NCBI GenBank assembly: GCA_913060655.1
Contig: CAJXTG010000003.1
Coordinates: 48,808 to 112,807, forward strand
Direction: 5' to 3'
From: an uncultured Nitriliruptoraceae bacterium
GTDB lineage: Bacteria > Actinomycetota > Nitriliruptoria > Nitriliruptorales > Nitriliruptoraceae
DNA: 64,000 bases
In this document: piece by piece, positions 36,525-44,518 of the stretch
How the letters are laid out: the number at the start of each line of letters is the position of its first letter
How positions within the stretch are numbered: the stretch's first letter is position 1
Program-made: the position numbers and the translations under genes
Notes under the pieces: generated by a model
Told to the model about the DNA's origin: nothing
The model's database searches: none
The model's input: only the letters and a program-made list of their open reading frames with translations

Positions 36525-37433
36525 TCAGCCGCGCTCGTCCTCCGGCGGCGGGGGGATCGGCGGCATCGCCGGTCCGTCGCCGCTGACGCTGCGGCGGGCA
36601 CGTCGCGCCGCCCCGGGGAACCCCAGGTCCTCGACCAGGTCGGCGAGCCCCGACAGCGGGTCGGTGCGCGGGGCGATCGCACCGAGGTCGACGTCGAGGT
36701 GGGGGAGCGGGCTCATGAGCAGCAGGTTGCGTTCGACCGCGTCGCGGCCCTCCCGCAGGCTGCGGGCGATCGCCGGGGGGAGGTCGGGCAGGATCCGGTA
36801 GAGCTCCGCGACGGTGCCGTGATCACGGATCAGCCGCGCGGCCCGGACCGGGCCGATGCCCGGCGCGCCCTCGAGCCCGTCGGAGGTGTCCCCGCGCAGC
36901 GCGGCGAGCTCGACGTACCGGGACGGGTCGACGCCGTACGTCGTGCGGACCGTCTCGGCGTCCTCCACGGCAAGGTCGGTGAACCGTTGGCGCGGTCGGA
37001 GCAGCCGGACCGTCCCACCGACCGATCCGACCAGGTCACGGTCCGAGCTGAGCAGGTCGCACCACAGGCCCGCGGCCCGGGCCGCGTCGCTGGCGGCGGC
37101 CAGCAGGTCGTCGGCCTCCGCGCCCTCCACGCGGCGCAGGGCGACGCCCGCGTCCGCCAGGTGCGTGGCCGTCCGCTCGAGCGCCGCCCGCAGGTCGTCC
37201 GGCGTCGGTGCGCGCTGCGCCTTGTACTCGGGGAAGTCCCGCCGACGGTGGTTCACCGGATGGTCGAGCGCGACGAGCAGCCGCGCGTAGGGCCCGTACG
37301 CCCAGGCGCTCGCGAGCATCGACAGGACGGCGGCCGTCACCGCCCCGTCACGCTCCGCGTCGTCGTCACCGCGCGTCGAGTGCCACGCCCGGTGGATGAG
37401 CGACGACCCGTCGACCGCGAGCAGGTCCCGCAC
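36525..37433 (-). CDS. 5'-3' exonuclease (PolA-type FEN domain, stand-alone)
   Basis: 302 aa. It would remove RNA primers and 5' flaps. Acidic metal ligands appear in LLAVDGSSLIHRAWH (about 4-18), EGAEADDLLAA (about 103-113) and DLLSSDRDLVGSV (about 125-137). The helix-three-turn-helix DNA-binding segment is ALRGDTSDGLEGAPGIGPVRAARLI (about 178-202). The C-terminus is Pro-rich. It lacks the polymerase part of Pol I; stand-alone copies are common in actinobacteria. Start GTG 37433, with a TAGGCT -10 51 nt upstream. Confidence 0.92.
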   Translation of the reverse strand: MRDLLAVDGSSLIHRAWHSTRGDDDAERDGAVTAAVLSMLASAWAYGPYARLLVALDHPVNHRRRDFPEYKAQRAPTPDDLRAALERTATHLADAGVALRRVEGAEADDLLAAASDAARAAGLWCDLLSSDRDLVGSVGGTVRLLRPRQRFTDLAVEDAETVRTTYGVDPSRYVELAALRGDTSDGLEGAPGIGPVRAARLIRDHGTVAELYRILPDLPPAIARSLREGRDAVERNLLLMSPLPHLDVDLGAIAPRTDPLSGLADLVEDLGFPGAARRARRSVSGDGPAMPPIPPPPEDERG

Positions 37434-37483
37434 GTCACCCCCGCCGGTCGTGACGCTCAGGCGCGACGCGTCCGGCCGGCGGC

Positions 37484-37513
37484 AGCCTACGGCCGTGGCG
37501 ACGTCCCTACCCT
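37484..37513. promoter_or_regulatory. Divergent -10 elements of the exonuclease and 37.56-kb genes
   Basis: TAGGCT on the reverse strand (37489-37484) and TACCCT forward (37508-37513). Confidence 0.42.
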
Positions 37514-37555
37514 CCGGGCCGGACGGCGTGACGGACCGCGCCGCGGAGGTGGGTC

Positions 37556-38029
37556 GTGGACGGCAGCGACGGTGCCGCGCCGGACGGGGCGGGTGCGGGC
37601 GTCCGCAGCCTCACCCTCGCCGGCATGCCGCTCCTCGTCGCGGACCTGCCCGACGACGCGACGGGCGGGGCGGTCCGCGCCGCGCTGCGTGCCGCGGGAC
37701 TGCGCACGCTGCCCGGCGTCATCGGGGTGGACTTCCCGCGGGGCGCCGCCGTCGGCCTGCTCCTCGAGGGGGCGGAGGTGCGGCTCGTCGACGAGCGCGA
37801 GTCGGCGCTGCTGCGCCTCGACCGCCGGGGGCTCGCGACGGACTGGGTCGACGCGGCGGTGCGCCTGCGGGGGACGATGCTCGCGGTCACGACGGGGCTC
37901 GGGGTCGGCGACCTCGACGATCCCGTCGCGCTGGGGGCGCGGCTGGAGACGGAGGCGCGTGACGGACGCCTCGATGGGGCGATCGTGGGCGTCTCGGACC
38001 GCCGTCCGCGGCTGCCGCTGGTGTTCTGA
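37556..38029 (+). CDS. Hypothetical protein
   Basis: 157 aa from GTG 37556, preceded by GCGGAGGTGGG. It looks like a soluble alpha/beta protein: LTLAGMPLLVADLPD (about 19-33), GVIGVDFPRGAAVGLLL (about 54-70), LRGTMLAVTTGLGVGDLDD. Arg/Asp-rich, no membrane segment, no Cys, no motif I recognise. It is divergent from the exonuclease and converges with the transglycosylase. Codon use resembles its neighbours, so it is probably a real gene. Confidence 0.65.
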   Translation: MDGSDGAAPDGAGAGVRSLTLAGMPLLVADLPDDATGGAVRAALRAAGLRTLPGVIGVDFPRGAAVGLLLEGAEVRLVDERESALLRLDRRGLATDWVDAAVRLRGTMLAVTTGLGVGDLDDPVALGARLETEARDGRLDGAIVGVSDRRPRLPLVF

Positions 38030-38040
38030 GCTCGGCTCAG
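38026..38040. terminator. Convergent hairpin containing both stop codons
   Basis: CTGAGC-TCG-GCTCAG. The forward stop TGA (38027-38029) is in the left arm and the reverse stop (38039-38037) in the right arm. Confidence 0.5.
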
Positions 38041-39299
38041 CCGACGATCGCGCCGTAGCGCTTCATCACGATGTAGACGTAGAACTGCGTCTCGGCGAAC
38101 GGCGGGATGCCGCCGTAGCGGCGCACGTTCCCGGGTCCGGCGTTGTAGGCGGCGAGGCCGAGGTCGACCGATCCGAAGCGCACGATCTGCTGGCGCAGGT
38201 ACCGGGCGCCGGCGTTGAGGTTCGCCTCGGGGTCGAACCGCTGGTCGACCTCCCCGTCGACCCGAAGCCCGAGCCCACGGGCGGTGCCGGGCATCAGCTG
38301 CGCGAGCCCGGCCGCGCCGACCCGTGACACCGCTCCCGGTCGGAACGCGCTCTCGCTCCACACGAGGGCGGCGAGCAGGCGGCCGTCGACACCCTGGGTC
38401 GCGGCGGCCGACGCGATGAGGGCCGAGTACGGCTGACCGGAGGCGGGCAGCCGGCCGGCCCAGTCCGGGACGCCGACGAACTGGCCGCCGACGGGCATGA
38501 TGACGTCGCGGTTGGCCAGCTGCAGGCGGCGGATCTCCTCGTTCAGCGCGGCGACCAGGGCGGCGACCTTGTCCTTGTCCGCCTGGAGGTCGTCGAAGAC
38601 GGCCTGCCGCCGGTCGCGGTCGGCGTCGATCGCGGCGACGACGCGGCGCTGCTCGGTCTCGAGCTCGGCGATCCGGTCGCGCTGCCGCACGGCCGCGTCG
38701 CGCGCCTCCACGGCGGCGACCCGGGCGGCCGTCTGCTCCTCGATGAGCGCCACCTGCTCGGCGGCCAGCTCCTCCATCGTCGCGACGAGGCTGCGGTCGT
38801 CGTCGGTGATCCGTCCGACCGTGGCGAGGGTCAGGGCCAGCTCGTGCAGGTCGAGGGCACCGACCGTGCCGCGGACGACGATGTCGACCGACGTCGTCCG
38901 CCCGTACTTGAACGTCTGCACGAGCCGGCCCTGGAGCCGGTCGCGCGTCGTGCCGAGCTCACCGTCGAGCTCGGCGAGCCGCGTCTCGGCCTCCTCGAGG
39001 CGGGCGACCGCGGCGGCCTCGTCGGCCTCCGCCTCGGCGATGCCGGTCTCGGCGGCGGCGAGGTCGGCGCGGATGGCGCGCAGCTCGGCGTTCGCCGTCC
39101 CCAGGCGCTGGTCGATCTCCTCGATCTCGGCGGCGATCGTGTCGAGCTCGCGCACGAGCGCCTCGAGGTCACGGGAGGCCTGGTCGAGCTCCTCCTGCGT
39201 CCGCTCGAGGTCGGCGACGGCGGGTGCGGGCGCGACCACCCCGGCGAGCAGCACGACGGCCGCCGACGCGGCGAGGATGACCCTCGAACGCACCTGCAT
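38037..39299 (-). CDS. Secreted lytic transglycosylase with N-terminal coiled coil
   Basis: 420 aa. A signal peptide (about 1-29, ending APAVADL) leads to a long coiled coil (about 30-255, rich in Glu/Ala/Arg with heptads) and a C-terminal SLT domain (about 285-420). Catalytic Glu316 lies in VWSESAFRPGAVS, followed by GAAGLAQLMPGTA, NLNAGARYLR and AAYNAGPGNVRRYGGIPPF. It cleaves peptidoglycan glycan strands. The coiled coil resembles regulators of the RipA/NlpC-P60 and EnvC type, so septum-associated activity is possible. ATG follows CCGGAGCCAGC. Confidence 0.9.
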   Translation of the reverse strand: MQVRSRVILAASAAVVLLAGVVAPAPAVADLERTQEELDQASRDLEALVRELDTIAAEIEEIDQRLGTANAELRAIRADLAAAETGIAEAEADEAAAVARLEEAETRLAELDGELGTTRDRLQGRLVQTFKYGRTTSVDIVVRGTVGALDLHELALTLATVGRITDDDRSLVATMEELAAEQVALIEEQTAARVAAVEARDAAVRQRDRIAELETEQRRVVAAIDADRDRRQAVFDDLQADKDKVAALVAALNEEIRRLQLANRDVIMPVGGQFVGVPDWAGRLPASGQPYSALIASAAATQGVDGRLLAALVWSESAFRPGAVSRVGAAGLAQLMPGTARGLGLRVDGEVDQRFDPEANLNAGARYLRQQIVRFGSVDLGLAAYNAGPGNVRRYGGIPPFAETQFYVYIVMKRYGAIVG

Positions 39300-39429
39300 G
39301 CTGGCTCCGGGGGGTTCCGGGACGGGGTGCTGTGGGCGATGCCCGCACGGTCCGGCCGCGGTCAGGGACACGCTCCGGGCGGAGCGTCGGACCGTGCCGT
39401 CGCGTTCACGGGCCCGTGCGCGTGCTGCG

Positions 39430-39435
39430 AGGCTA
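39430..39435 (-). promoter_or_regulatory. -10 element of the lytic transglycosylase gene
   Basis: TAGCCT on the reverse strand, about 130 nt before the ATG. A 6-bp hairpin GGCCGT-CCGG-ACGGTC (39470-39485) just after the gltA stop may separate the two genes. Confidence 0.42.
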
Positions 39436-39490
39436 GCGGCAGGGTCGTGGCGGCCGGCCAGCCGTGACCGGCCGTCCGGACGGTCGGCCC

Positions 39491-40783
<1,293 letters not shown>

Positions 40784-40877
40784 GGCGTTCGGCCTCGGTC
40801 GCGGGAGCGGCGGTCGGGGGGCGTCGGACGGGGCCGCCGGTGGGCTGCGGTCGGGACGACGACGCGCCGGAGGCCGC

Positions 40878-40883
40878 ACGATA
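40878..40883 (-). promoter_or_regulatory. -10 element of gltA
   Basis: TATCGT on the reverse strand. The palindrome at 40914-40947 would lie around -42 to -76 from the start of transcription. Confidence 0.45.
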
Positions 40884-40913
40884 CTGGCTCGCAGGTGGCC
40901 CACAGCCGCCGAA

Positions 40914-40947
40914 CCCACAACTGCTTGCGCGTGCAAGCAGTTGTGGG
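40914..40947. promoter_or_regulatory. 34-bp palindrome between gltA and the yceI relic (probable operator)
   Basis: CCCACAACTGCTTGC-GCGT-GCAAGCAGTTGTGGG: 15-bp perfect arms around a 4-nt centre. The genes on both sides read away from it, so a terminator makes little sense. Its less GC-rich core stands out from the surrounding DNA. An operator for a dimeric or tetrameric regulator of gltA is the best reading. Confidence 0.68.
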
Positions 40948-41050
40948 AGCGTCCGCGCCGGGTCCCCACGGAGCCTCCCCGGATCCGTCGCACCCGTCCG
41001 AACCGACCTCGCTCCCGAGGTCGCCCCCCACCCCGACGTCAGGATCGAAC

Positions 41051-41473
41051 ATGACCACCACGCTCCCCGACCCCGGCACCTGGGTCTTCGACACCTCGCA
41101 CTCCAGCGTCGAGTTCATCGCTCGCCACCTCATGGTCTCCAAGGTCCGCGGTGGCTTCGGCGCCTTCTCCGGCACCGTCGTCGTCGCCGACCCCATCGAG
41201 GAGTCGACCGTGGACGTCTCGATCGAGGCCGCCTCGTTCACCTCGGGCGATGAGAACCGCGACGGGCACGTCCGCGGCGAGGACTTCCTCGACGTCGAGC
41301 GCTTCCCGCCTCGGCCAGGAGGGCTGAGCGGAGGCCCGCCAGGGCGTTCCGCGGCGCCCCGTGCGCTCACCGGCCGTCGGTCGGTCCCGTCCCCTCGGGT
41401 CCGGCCGGTGGCCGCGCGTGCTGTGCGATGCGATCGAGCGCGACCGCGAGGACGTCCGCCTCCTCGTCGGTGA
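41051..41473 (+). pseudogene. Truncated YceI-family gene
   Basis: The first 86-87 codons encode a normal YceI N-terminal half (GTWVFDTSHSSVEFIARHLM, VRGGFGAFSGTVVV, FTSGDENRDGHVRGEDFLDVERFP). Right after that, at about 41311, the family similarity ends; the frame runs on for some 53 codons that are Arg/Pro-rich and are the antisense of the MarR gene. The other two frames do not resume the family, so this is a deletion or replacement rather than a frameshift. YceI domains need about 170 residues to close the barrel, so the product should not fold. Confidence 0.78.
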
Positions 41474-41894
41474 GCAGGTCGGCGAACCACGTGCGGACAC
41501 CCCGCAGGTGCGTGGGGTAGGTGCGGCGGAGGGTCTCGAGGCCGGCCGGCGTCAGCTGGGCGTTGAGGCCGCGCCCGTCCTCCGCACAGCGCACCCGTTC
41601 GACGAGCCCCGCATCCTCCATCCGATCGACGAGCCGCGTGAGCCCGCTCTGCGACACGAGGACCCGGGCGGCGAGGTCGTGCATGCGCAGTCGGTGCGCC
41701 TCCGCCTCGCTCAGCTGCACGAGCACGTCGTACCAGGTGAGCGGCAGCGCCTCCTCCTCGTCGAGCTCGCGGGAGAGGTGGCCGAGGACGTGCGCGTGCG
41801 CCTCGATGAAGCCCCGCCACGCCCGCAGGCGGGCCGGCTCGAGACCGACGCGCCCGGCCGCCGCGGTGGTGCGGGCCGGAGGCTCGACGCCCAC
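41367..41894 (-). CDS. MarR family transcriptional regulator
   Basis: 175 aa from GTG 41894 (GAGGAGCACGAGC upstream). A winged helix-turn-helix covers about residues 50-125: LPLTWYDVLVQLSEAEAHRLRMHDLA, then VLVSQSGLTRLVDRMEDAGLVERV as the recognition helix and RCAEDGRGLNAQLTPAGLETL as the wing. The YceI relic is convergent with it; MarR-YceI pairs occur elsewhere, and the intact yceI may once have been its target. A TATCCT -10 lies at 41939-41944. Ligand unknown. Confidence 0.9.
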   Translation of the reverse strand: MGVEPPARTTAAAGRVGLEPARLRAWRGFIEAHAHVLGHLSRELDEEEALPLTWYDVLVQLSEAEAHRLRMHDLAARVLVSQSGLTRLVDRMEDAGLVERVRCAEDGRGLNAQLTPAGLETLRRTYPTHLRGVRTWFADLLTDEEADVLAVALDRIAQHARPPAGPEGTGPTDGR

Positions 41895-41976
41895 GCTCGT
41901 GCTCCTCGTCGTGCGCCGTCCGTCGCGGCTCGGCGGGCAGGATAGGGACCGGCGTCGTGCCCAGGCCCGGGAACGA

Positions 41977-42004
41977 CGAGAGCCGCCCCGAGGGGCGGCT
42001 CTCG
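41977..42004 (-). terminator. Terminator of the histone gene
   Basis: CGAGAGCCGCCC (41977-41988), loop CGAG, GGGCGGCTCTCG (41993-42004): a perfect 12-bp stem, 39 nt downstream of the stop codon on the reverse strand. No long U-run. Confidence 0.72.
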
Positions 42005-42042
42005 CGTGACGCGACCGGCGGGGCCGGTGCGCGCCGGGGGTC

Positions 42043-42219
42043 TCAGAGGTCGTAGGGGCGCAGGGTGCCGCGACCGTTGCTCTTCGCGCGGGCAGCCGCG
42101 TCCTTGAGCATCGCGTTCACCTTGTCGTTGAGCGCGTCGACGACGTTCGAGTCGGTGCGGAGGTCGAGGGCCTTGATCGCCTCACGGACCTTGCTCTGGA
42201 CGATGATGGAGTCCGCCAT
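42043..42219 (-). CDS. Bacterial histone (single histone fold, DUF1931-like)
   Basis: 58 aa, starting MADSIIVQSKVREAIKALDL and ending RAKSNGRGTLRPYDL. The three helices of a histone fold can be read: a short alpha1 (about 7-17), a long alpha2 (about 23-47, NVVDALNDKVNAMLKDAAARAKSNGR) and the strap TLRPYDL, close to the KTVxPxDL motif of archaeal and bacterial histones; alpha3 is very short. DNA binding is likely, as in the Bdellovibrio histone. It has its own promoter, a leader with a hairpin and AGGAGAGG site, and a strong terminator, which suggests a high and independently controlled level. Similarity is from memory of family patterns. Confidence 0.78.
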   Translation of the reverse strand: MADSIIVQSKVREAIKALDLRTDSNVVDALNDKVNAMLKDAAARAKSNGRGTLRPYDL

Positions 42220-42241
42220 GGGGTTCCTACCTCTCCTGTGG

Positions 42242-42258
42242 GATCCCGGTGAGGGATC
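42242..42258 (-). promoter_or_regulatory. Hairpin in the leader of the histone mRNA
   Basis: GATCCC-GGTGA-GGGATC (6-bp perfect stem) lies between the transcription start and the ribosome-binding site, ending a few nt before AGGAGAGG. It could shield or time translation. Confidence 0.4.
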
Positions 42259-42275
42259 GTCGGGTACGTACGAGG

Positions 42276-42294
42276 CGGACCCTAGAGGGGTCCG
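42276..42294. promoter_or_regulatory. Palindrome overlapping the -10 of the histone gene
   Basis: CGGACCC-TAGAG-GGGTCCG. On the reverse strand TAGGGT (42284-42279) is the likely -10 and lies within the palindrome, so a protein bound here would block the promoter. Confidence 0.48.
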
Positions 42295-42496
42295 GGGGCC
42301 TTGAGCGAGGAACCTCGGCGCGGTCCCGCCCCTGAACGAGCGCTGAGCGCACGTATTGGTGCGATTCTGCGCGCTGGGGGAGGAATCGGGCGTTCCCGGG
42401 GCGCTGGCGGGCCTCCGAGCGCTCGTCCGAGGTCGGCGCCGCGACGAACCGTGCGCGACCGGCGCGGCCCTCGTCGCGGCGGGAGCGGAGCGACCG

Positions 42497-43915
42497 ATGG
42501 CGGACGACCCCTCGGCCACACGGGGCACGGCCCTCGTGCTGCTGACCCGGGACCTGCGCGTCCACGACCATCCCGCCCTCGTCGCGGCGGCCGGGGCGCG
42601 GCGACTCGTCGTCGCGTTCGCCCTCGACCCGACCATCCTCGACACGCCCTACGCCGCGCCGAACCGCCTGCGCATGCTCCTCGACGCGCTCGCCGACGTG
42701 CGCAGCGCCCTGCGCGACCTCGGCAGCGACCTGACGGTCGTGCGGGGCACCGCCGAGCAGGTGGTGGGGGACCTCGTCGCCGCGCACGGCGTCACGCACG
42801 TCCACTGCTCCGCGGACCTGTCGGCGTTCGCCCGCCGGCGCGAGGCGGCGCTCGCCGCGGTCGCCACCGCCCATGGTGCGACCTTCACCGCACACCCGGG
42901 CGTGATGCTCGTCGACCCCGGGCTGGTGCGCGCGACCGGCGGTGGACACTTCAAGGTGTTCACCCCCTACTGGCGTCGCTGGTCCCAGGTGACGCCCCGT
43001 CCCGTCCTCGGCGTCCCCGACCTCCCGCCGCCCCCCGACGACCTCGCGAGCACGCCGCTGCCGGAGCTGACCGAGCTCACCGACGGGACGCCTGCGCCGC
43101 TGCTCACCGCCGGTGGCGAGACCGCCGCCCGCGAGCGGCTCGCCTGGTGGATGGACGGTCCGATCGACGACTACGCCGACGGCCGCAACCGGATGGCGGA
43201 GGACGCGACCAGCCGGCTGTCGGGTGCGCTGCACCTCGGCTGCCTGTCGGTCACGGAGGTCGCCGCCGGGCTGGACCCACGTCGCCCCGGTCACGAGGCG
43301 TTCCTGCAGGAGCTGTGCTGGCGGGACTTCAACCACCAGCTGCTCGACGCCCGCCCCGACCTCGCCGTCAACGACGTCCGGACCAAGGACGACCGCTGGC
43401 GCGACGCACCCGACGAGCTCGCGGCCTGGCAGGAGGGGCGCACCGGCTACCCGATCGTCGACGCGGGCATGCGGCAGCTCGTCGCCGAGGGCTGGATGCA
43501 CAACCGGGCCCGGATGGTCACCGCCTCGTTCCTGACGAAGCATCTCTACGTCGACTGGCGGCACGGTGCCCGGTTCTTCATGTGGCATCTCGCCGACGGC
43601 GACCTCGCCAACAACTACGCCCAGTGGCAGTGGACCGCCGGGACCGGGACCGACTCCCGTCCCAACCGCATGTTCAACCCGGTGGTGCAGGGCGAGCGCT
43701 ACGACCCGGACGGCGCGTACGTGCGGCGCTGGGTGCCCGAGCTCGCCGCGATTGAGGGGAAGGCGGTCCATCAGCCGCGCGACACCGTCGTCGCGGCCAC
43801 GCCCGGACTCTTCGCGGCCGGCCCGGCTGTCGAGGACGGCTACCCCGAGCCGATCGTGGACCATCGTGACGCTCGGGACCGTTTCCTCCGCGCGCGCGGT
43901 GCTCTGGAGGACTGA
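42497..43915 (+). CDS. phr: Deoxyribodipyrimidine photolyase (CPD class I)
   Basis: 472 aa. It splits cyclobutane pyrimidine dimers using blue light. An N-terminal antenna (alpha/beta) domain starts TALVLLTRDLRVHDHPAL; the C-terminal helical FAD domain has FLQELCWRDFNHQLL (about 268-282), GRTGYPIVDAGMRQLVAEGWMHNRARMVTASFLTKHLYVDWRHGARFF (about 314-361) and DGDLANNYAQWQWTAGTGTDSRPNRMFNP (about 367-395). Trp and Asn residues of the electron-transfer and FAD site are in place. ATG 42497 follows GGCGGGAGCGG. Next to it in the same direction is dUTPase. Confidence 0.95.
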   Translation: MADDPSATRGTALVLLTRDLRVHDHPALVAAAGARRLVVAFALDPTILDTPYAAPNRLRMLLDALADVRSALRDLGSDLTVVRGTAEQVVGDLVAAHGVTHVHCSADLSAFARRREAALAAVATAHGATFTAHPGVMLVDPGLVRATGGGHFKVFTPYWRRWSQVTPRPVLGVPDLPPPPDDLASTPLPELTELTDGTPAPLLTAGGETAARERLAWWMDGPIDDYADGRNRMAEDATSRLSGALHLGCLSVTEVAAGLDPRRPGHEAFLQELCWRDFNHQLLDARPDLAVNDVRTKDDRWRDAPDELAAWQEGRTGYPIVDAGMRQLVAEGWMHNRARMVTASFLTKHLYVDWRHGARFFMWHLADGDLANNYAQWQWTAGTGTDSRPNRMFNPVVQGERYDPDGAYVRRWVPELAAIEGKAVHQPRDTVVAATPGLFAAGPAVEDGYPEPIVDHRDARDRFLRARGALED

Positions 43916-43922
43916 GCGCCAC

Positions 43923-43928
43923 TACGCT
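43923..43928 (+). promoter_or_regulatory. -10 element of dut (leaderless)
   Basis: TACGCT, then 6 nt, then ATG. It lies in the gap after the photolyase stop, so dut probably has its own leaderless transcript. Confidence 0.5.
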
Positions 43929-43934
43929 CGGGGG

Positions 43935-44393
43935 ATGCTCCGCCGCCACAGCCCCGTCCCCGCGCCCGTCCTCGACGTGCGCCGCCTCGACCCCGCGCTG
44001 CCAGTCCCGACCTATGCGCACCCGGGGGACGCGGGACTGGACCTGCACGCGGCGGACAGCACCACGCTGCTGCCGGGTGAGCGGGCACTCGTCCCGTGCG
44101 GCATCGCGATTGCGATCCCGGAGGCCCACGTCGGCCTCGTGCACCCTCGCTCCGGCCTCGCGGTCGACCACGGGCTCACCCTGCTCAACGCGCCGGGGAC
44201 CATCGACGCCGGCTATCGCGGCGAGGTCAAGGTGCTCCTCATCAACCACGGCAGCGAGCCGGTCGAGGTCGAGCACGGCCAGCGGATCGCGCAGCTCGTC
44301 ATCACGCCCATCGCGGTCGTCGACGTGCGTGAGGTCGATAGGCTCGAGGGGACAGGGCGCGGGCGCGGCGGCTTCGGCTCGACCGGGCGGTGA
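43935..44393 (+). CDS. dut: dUTP diphosphatase (dUTPase)
   Basis: 152 aa trimeric dUTPase. It hydrolyses dUTP to dUMP and pyrophosphate, keeping uracil out of DNA and feeding dTMP synthesis. The five motifs are visible: HPGDAGLDL (about 29-37), PRSGLA (71-76), GTIDAGYRGEVKVLL (88-102), RIAQLVI (118-124) and the C-terminal RGRGGFGSTGR (142-152). Complete length. A hairpin terminator follows. Confidence 0.96.
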   Translation: MLRRHSPVPAPVLDVRRLDPALPVPTYAHPGDAGLDLHAADSTTLLPGERALVPCGIAIAIPEAHVGLVHPRSGLAVDHGLTLLNAPGTIDAGYRGEVKVLLINHGSEPVEVEHGQRIAQLVITPIAVVDVREVDRLEGTGRGRGGFGSTGR

Positions 44394-44416
44394 TGCCGGT
44401 GGCGTCGGTCTGGTTG

Positions 44417-44445
44417 CTGCGCCGTGGCGCGTCGCCACGCCGCAG
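44417..44445 (+). terminator. Terminator of dut
   Basis: CTGCG-C-CGTGGCG, loop CGT, CGCCACG-C-CGCAG: a 12-bp stem with one C-C mismatch, followed by TT. It marks the left edge of the lower-GC island. Confidence 0.7.
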
Positions 44446-44478
44446 TTCACGGAGCGGAACGTCGTACCGGTAGTCTTG

Positions 44479-44484
44479 TAGCGT
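44479..44484 (+). promoter_or_regulatory. -10 element of the P450 gene
   Basis: TAGCGT 40 nt before the ATG; an alternative, TAGTCT, lies at 44471-44476. Confidence 0.4.
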
Positions 44485-44518
44485 CGGTCTCGGCCGAGCG
44501 GTGAGCGGGAGGCGTGGC

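Noticed and set aside
40914..40947. Reading the gltA palindrome as a transcription terminator
   Set aside because: Both neighbouring genes are transcribed away from it and there is no T-run.
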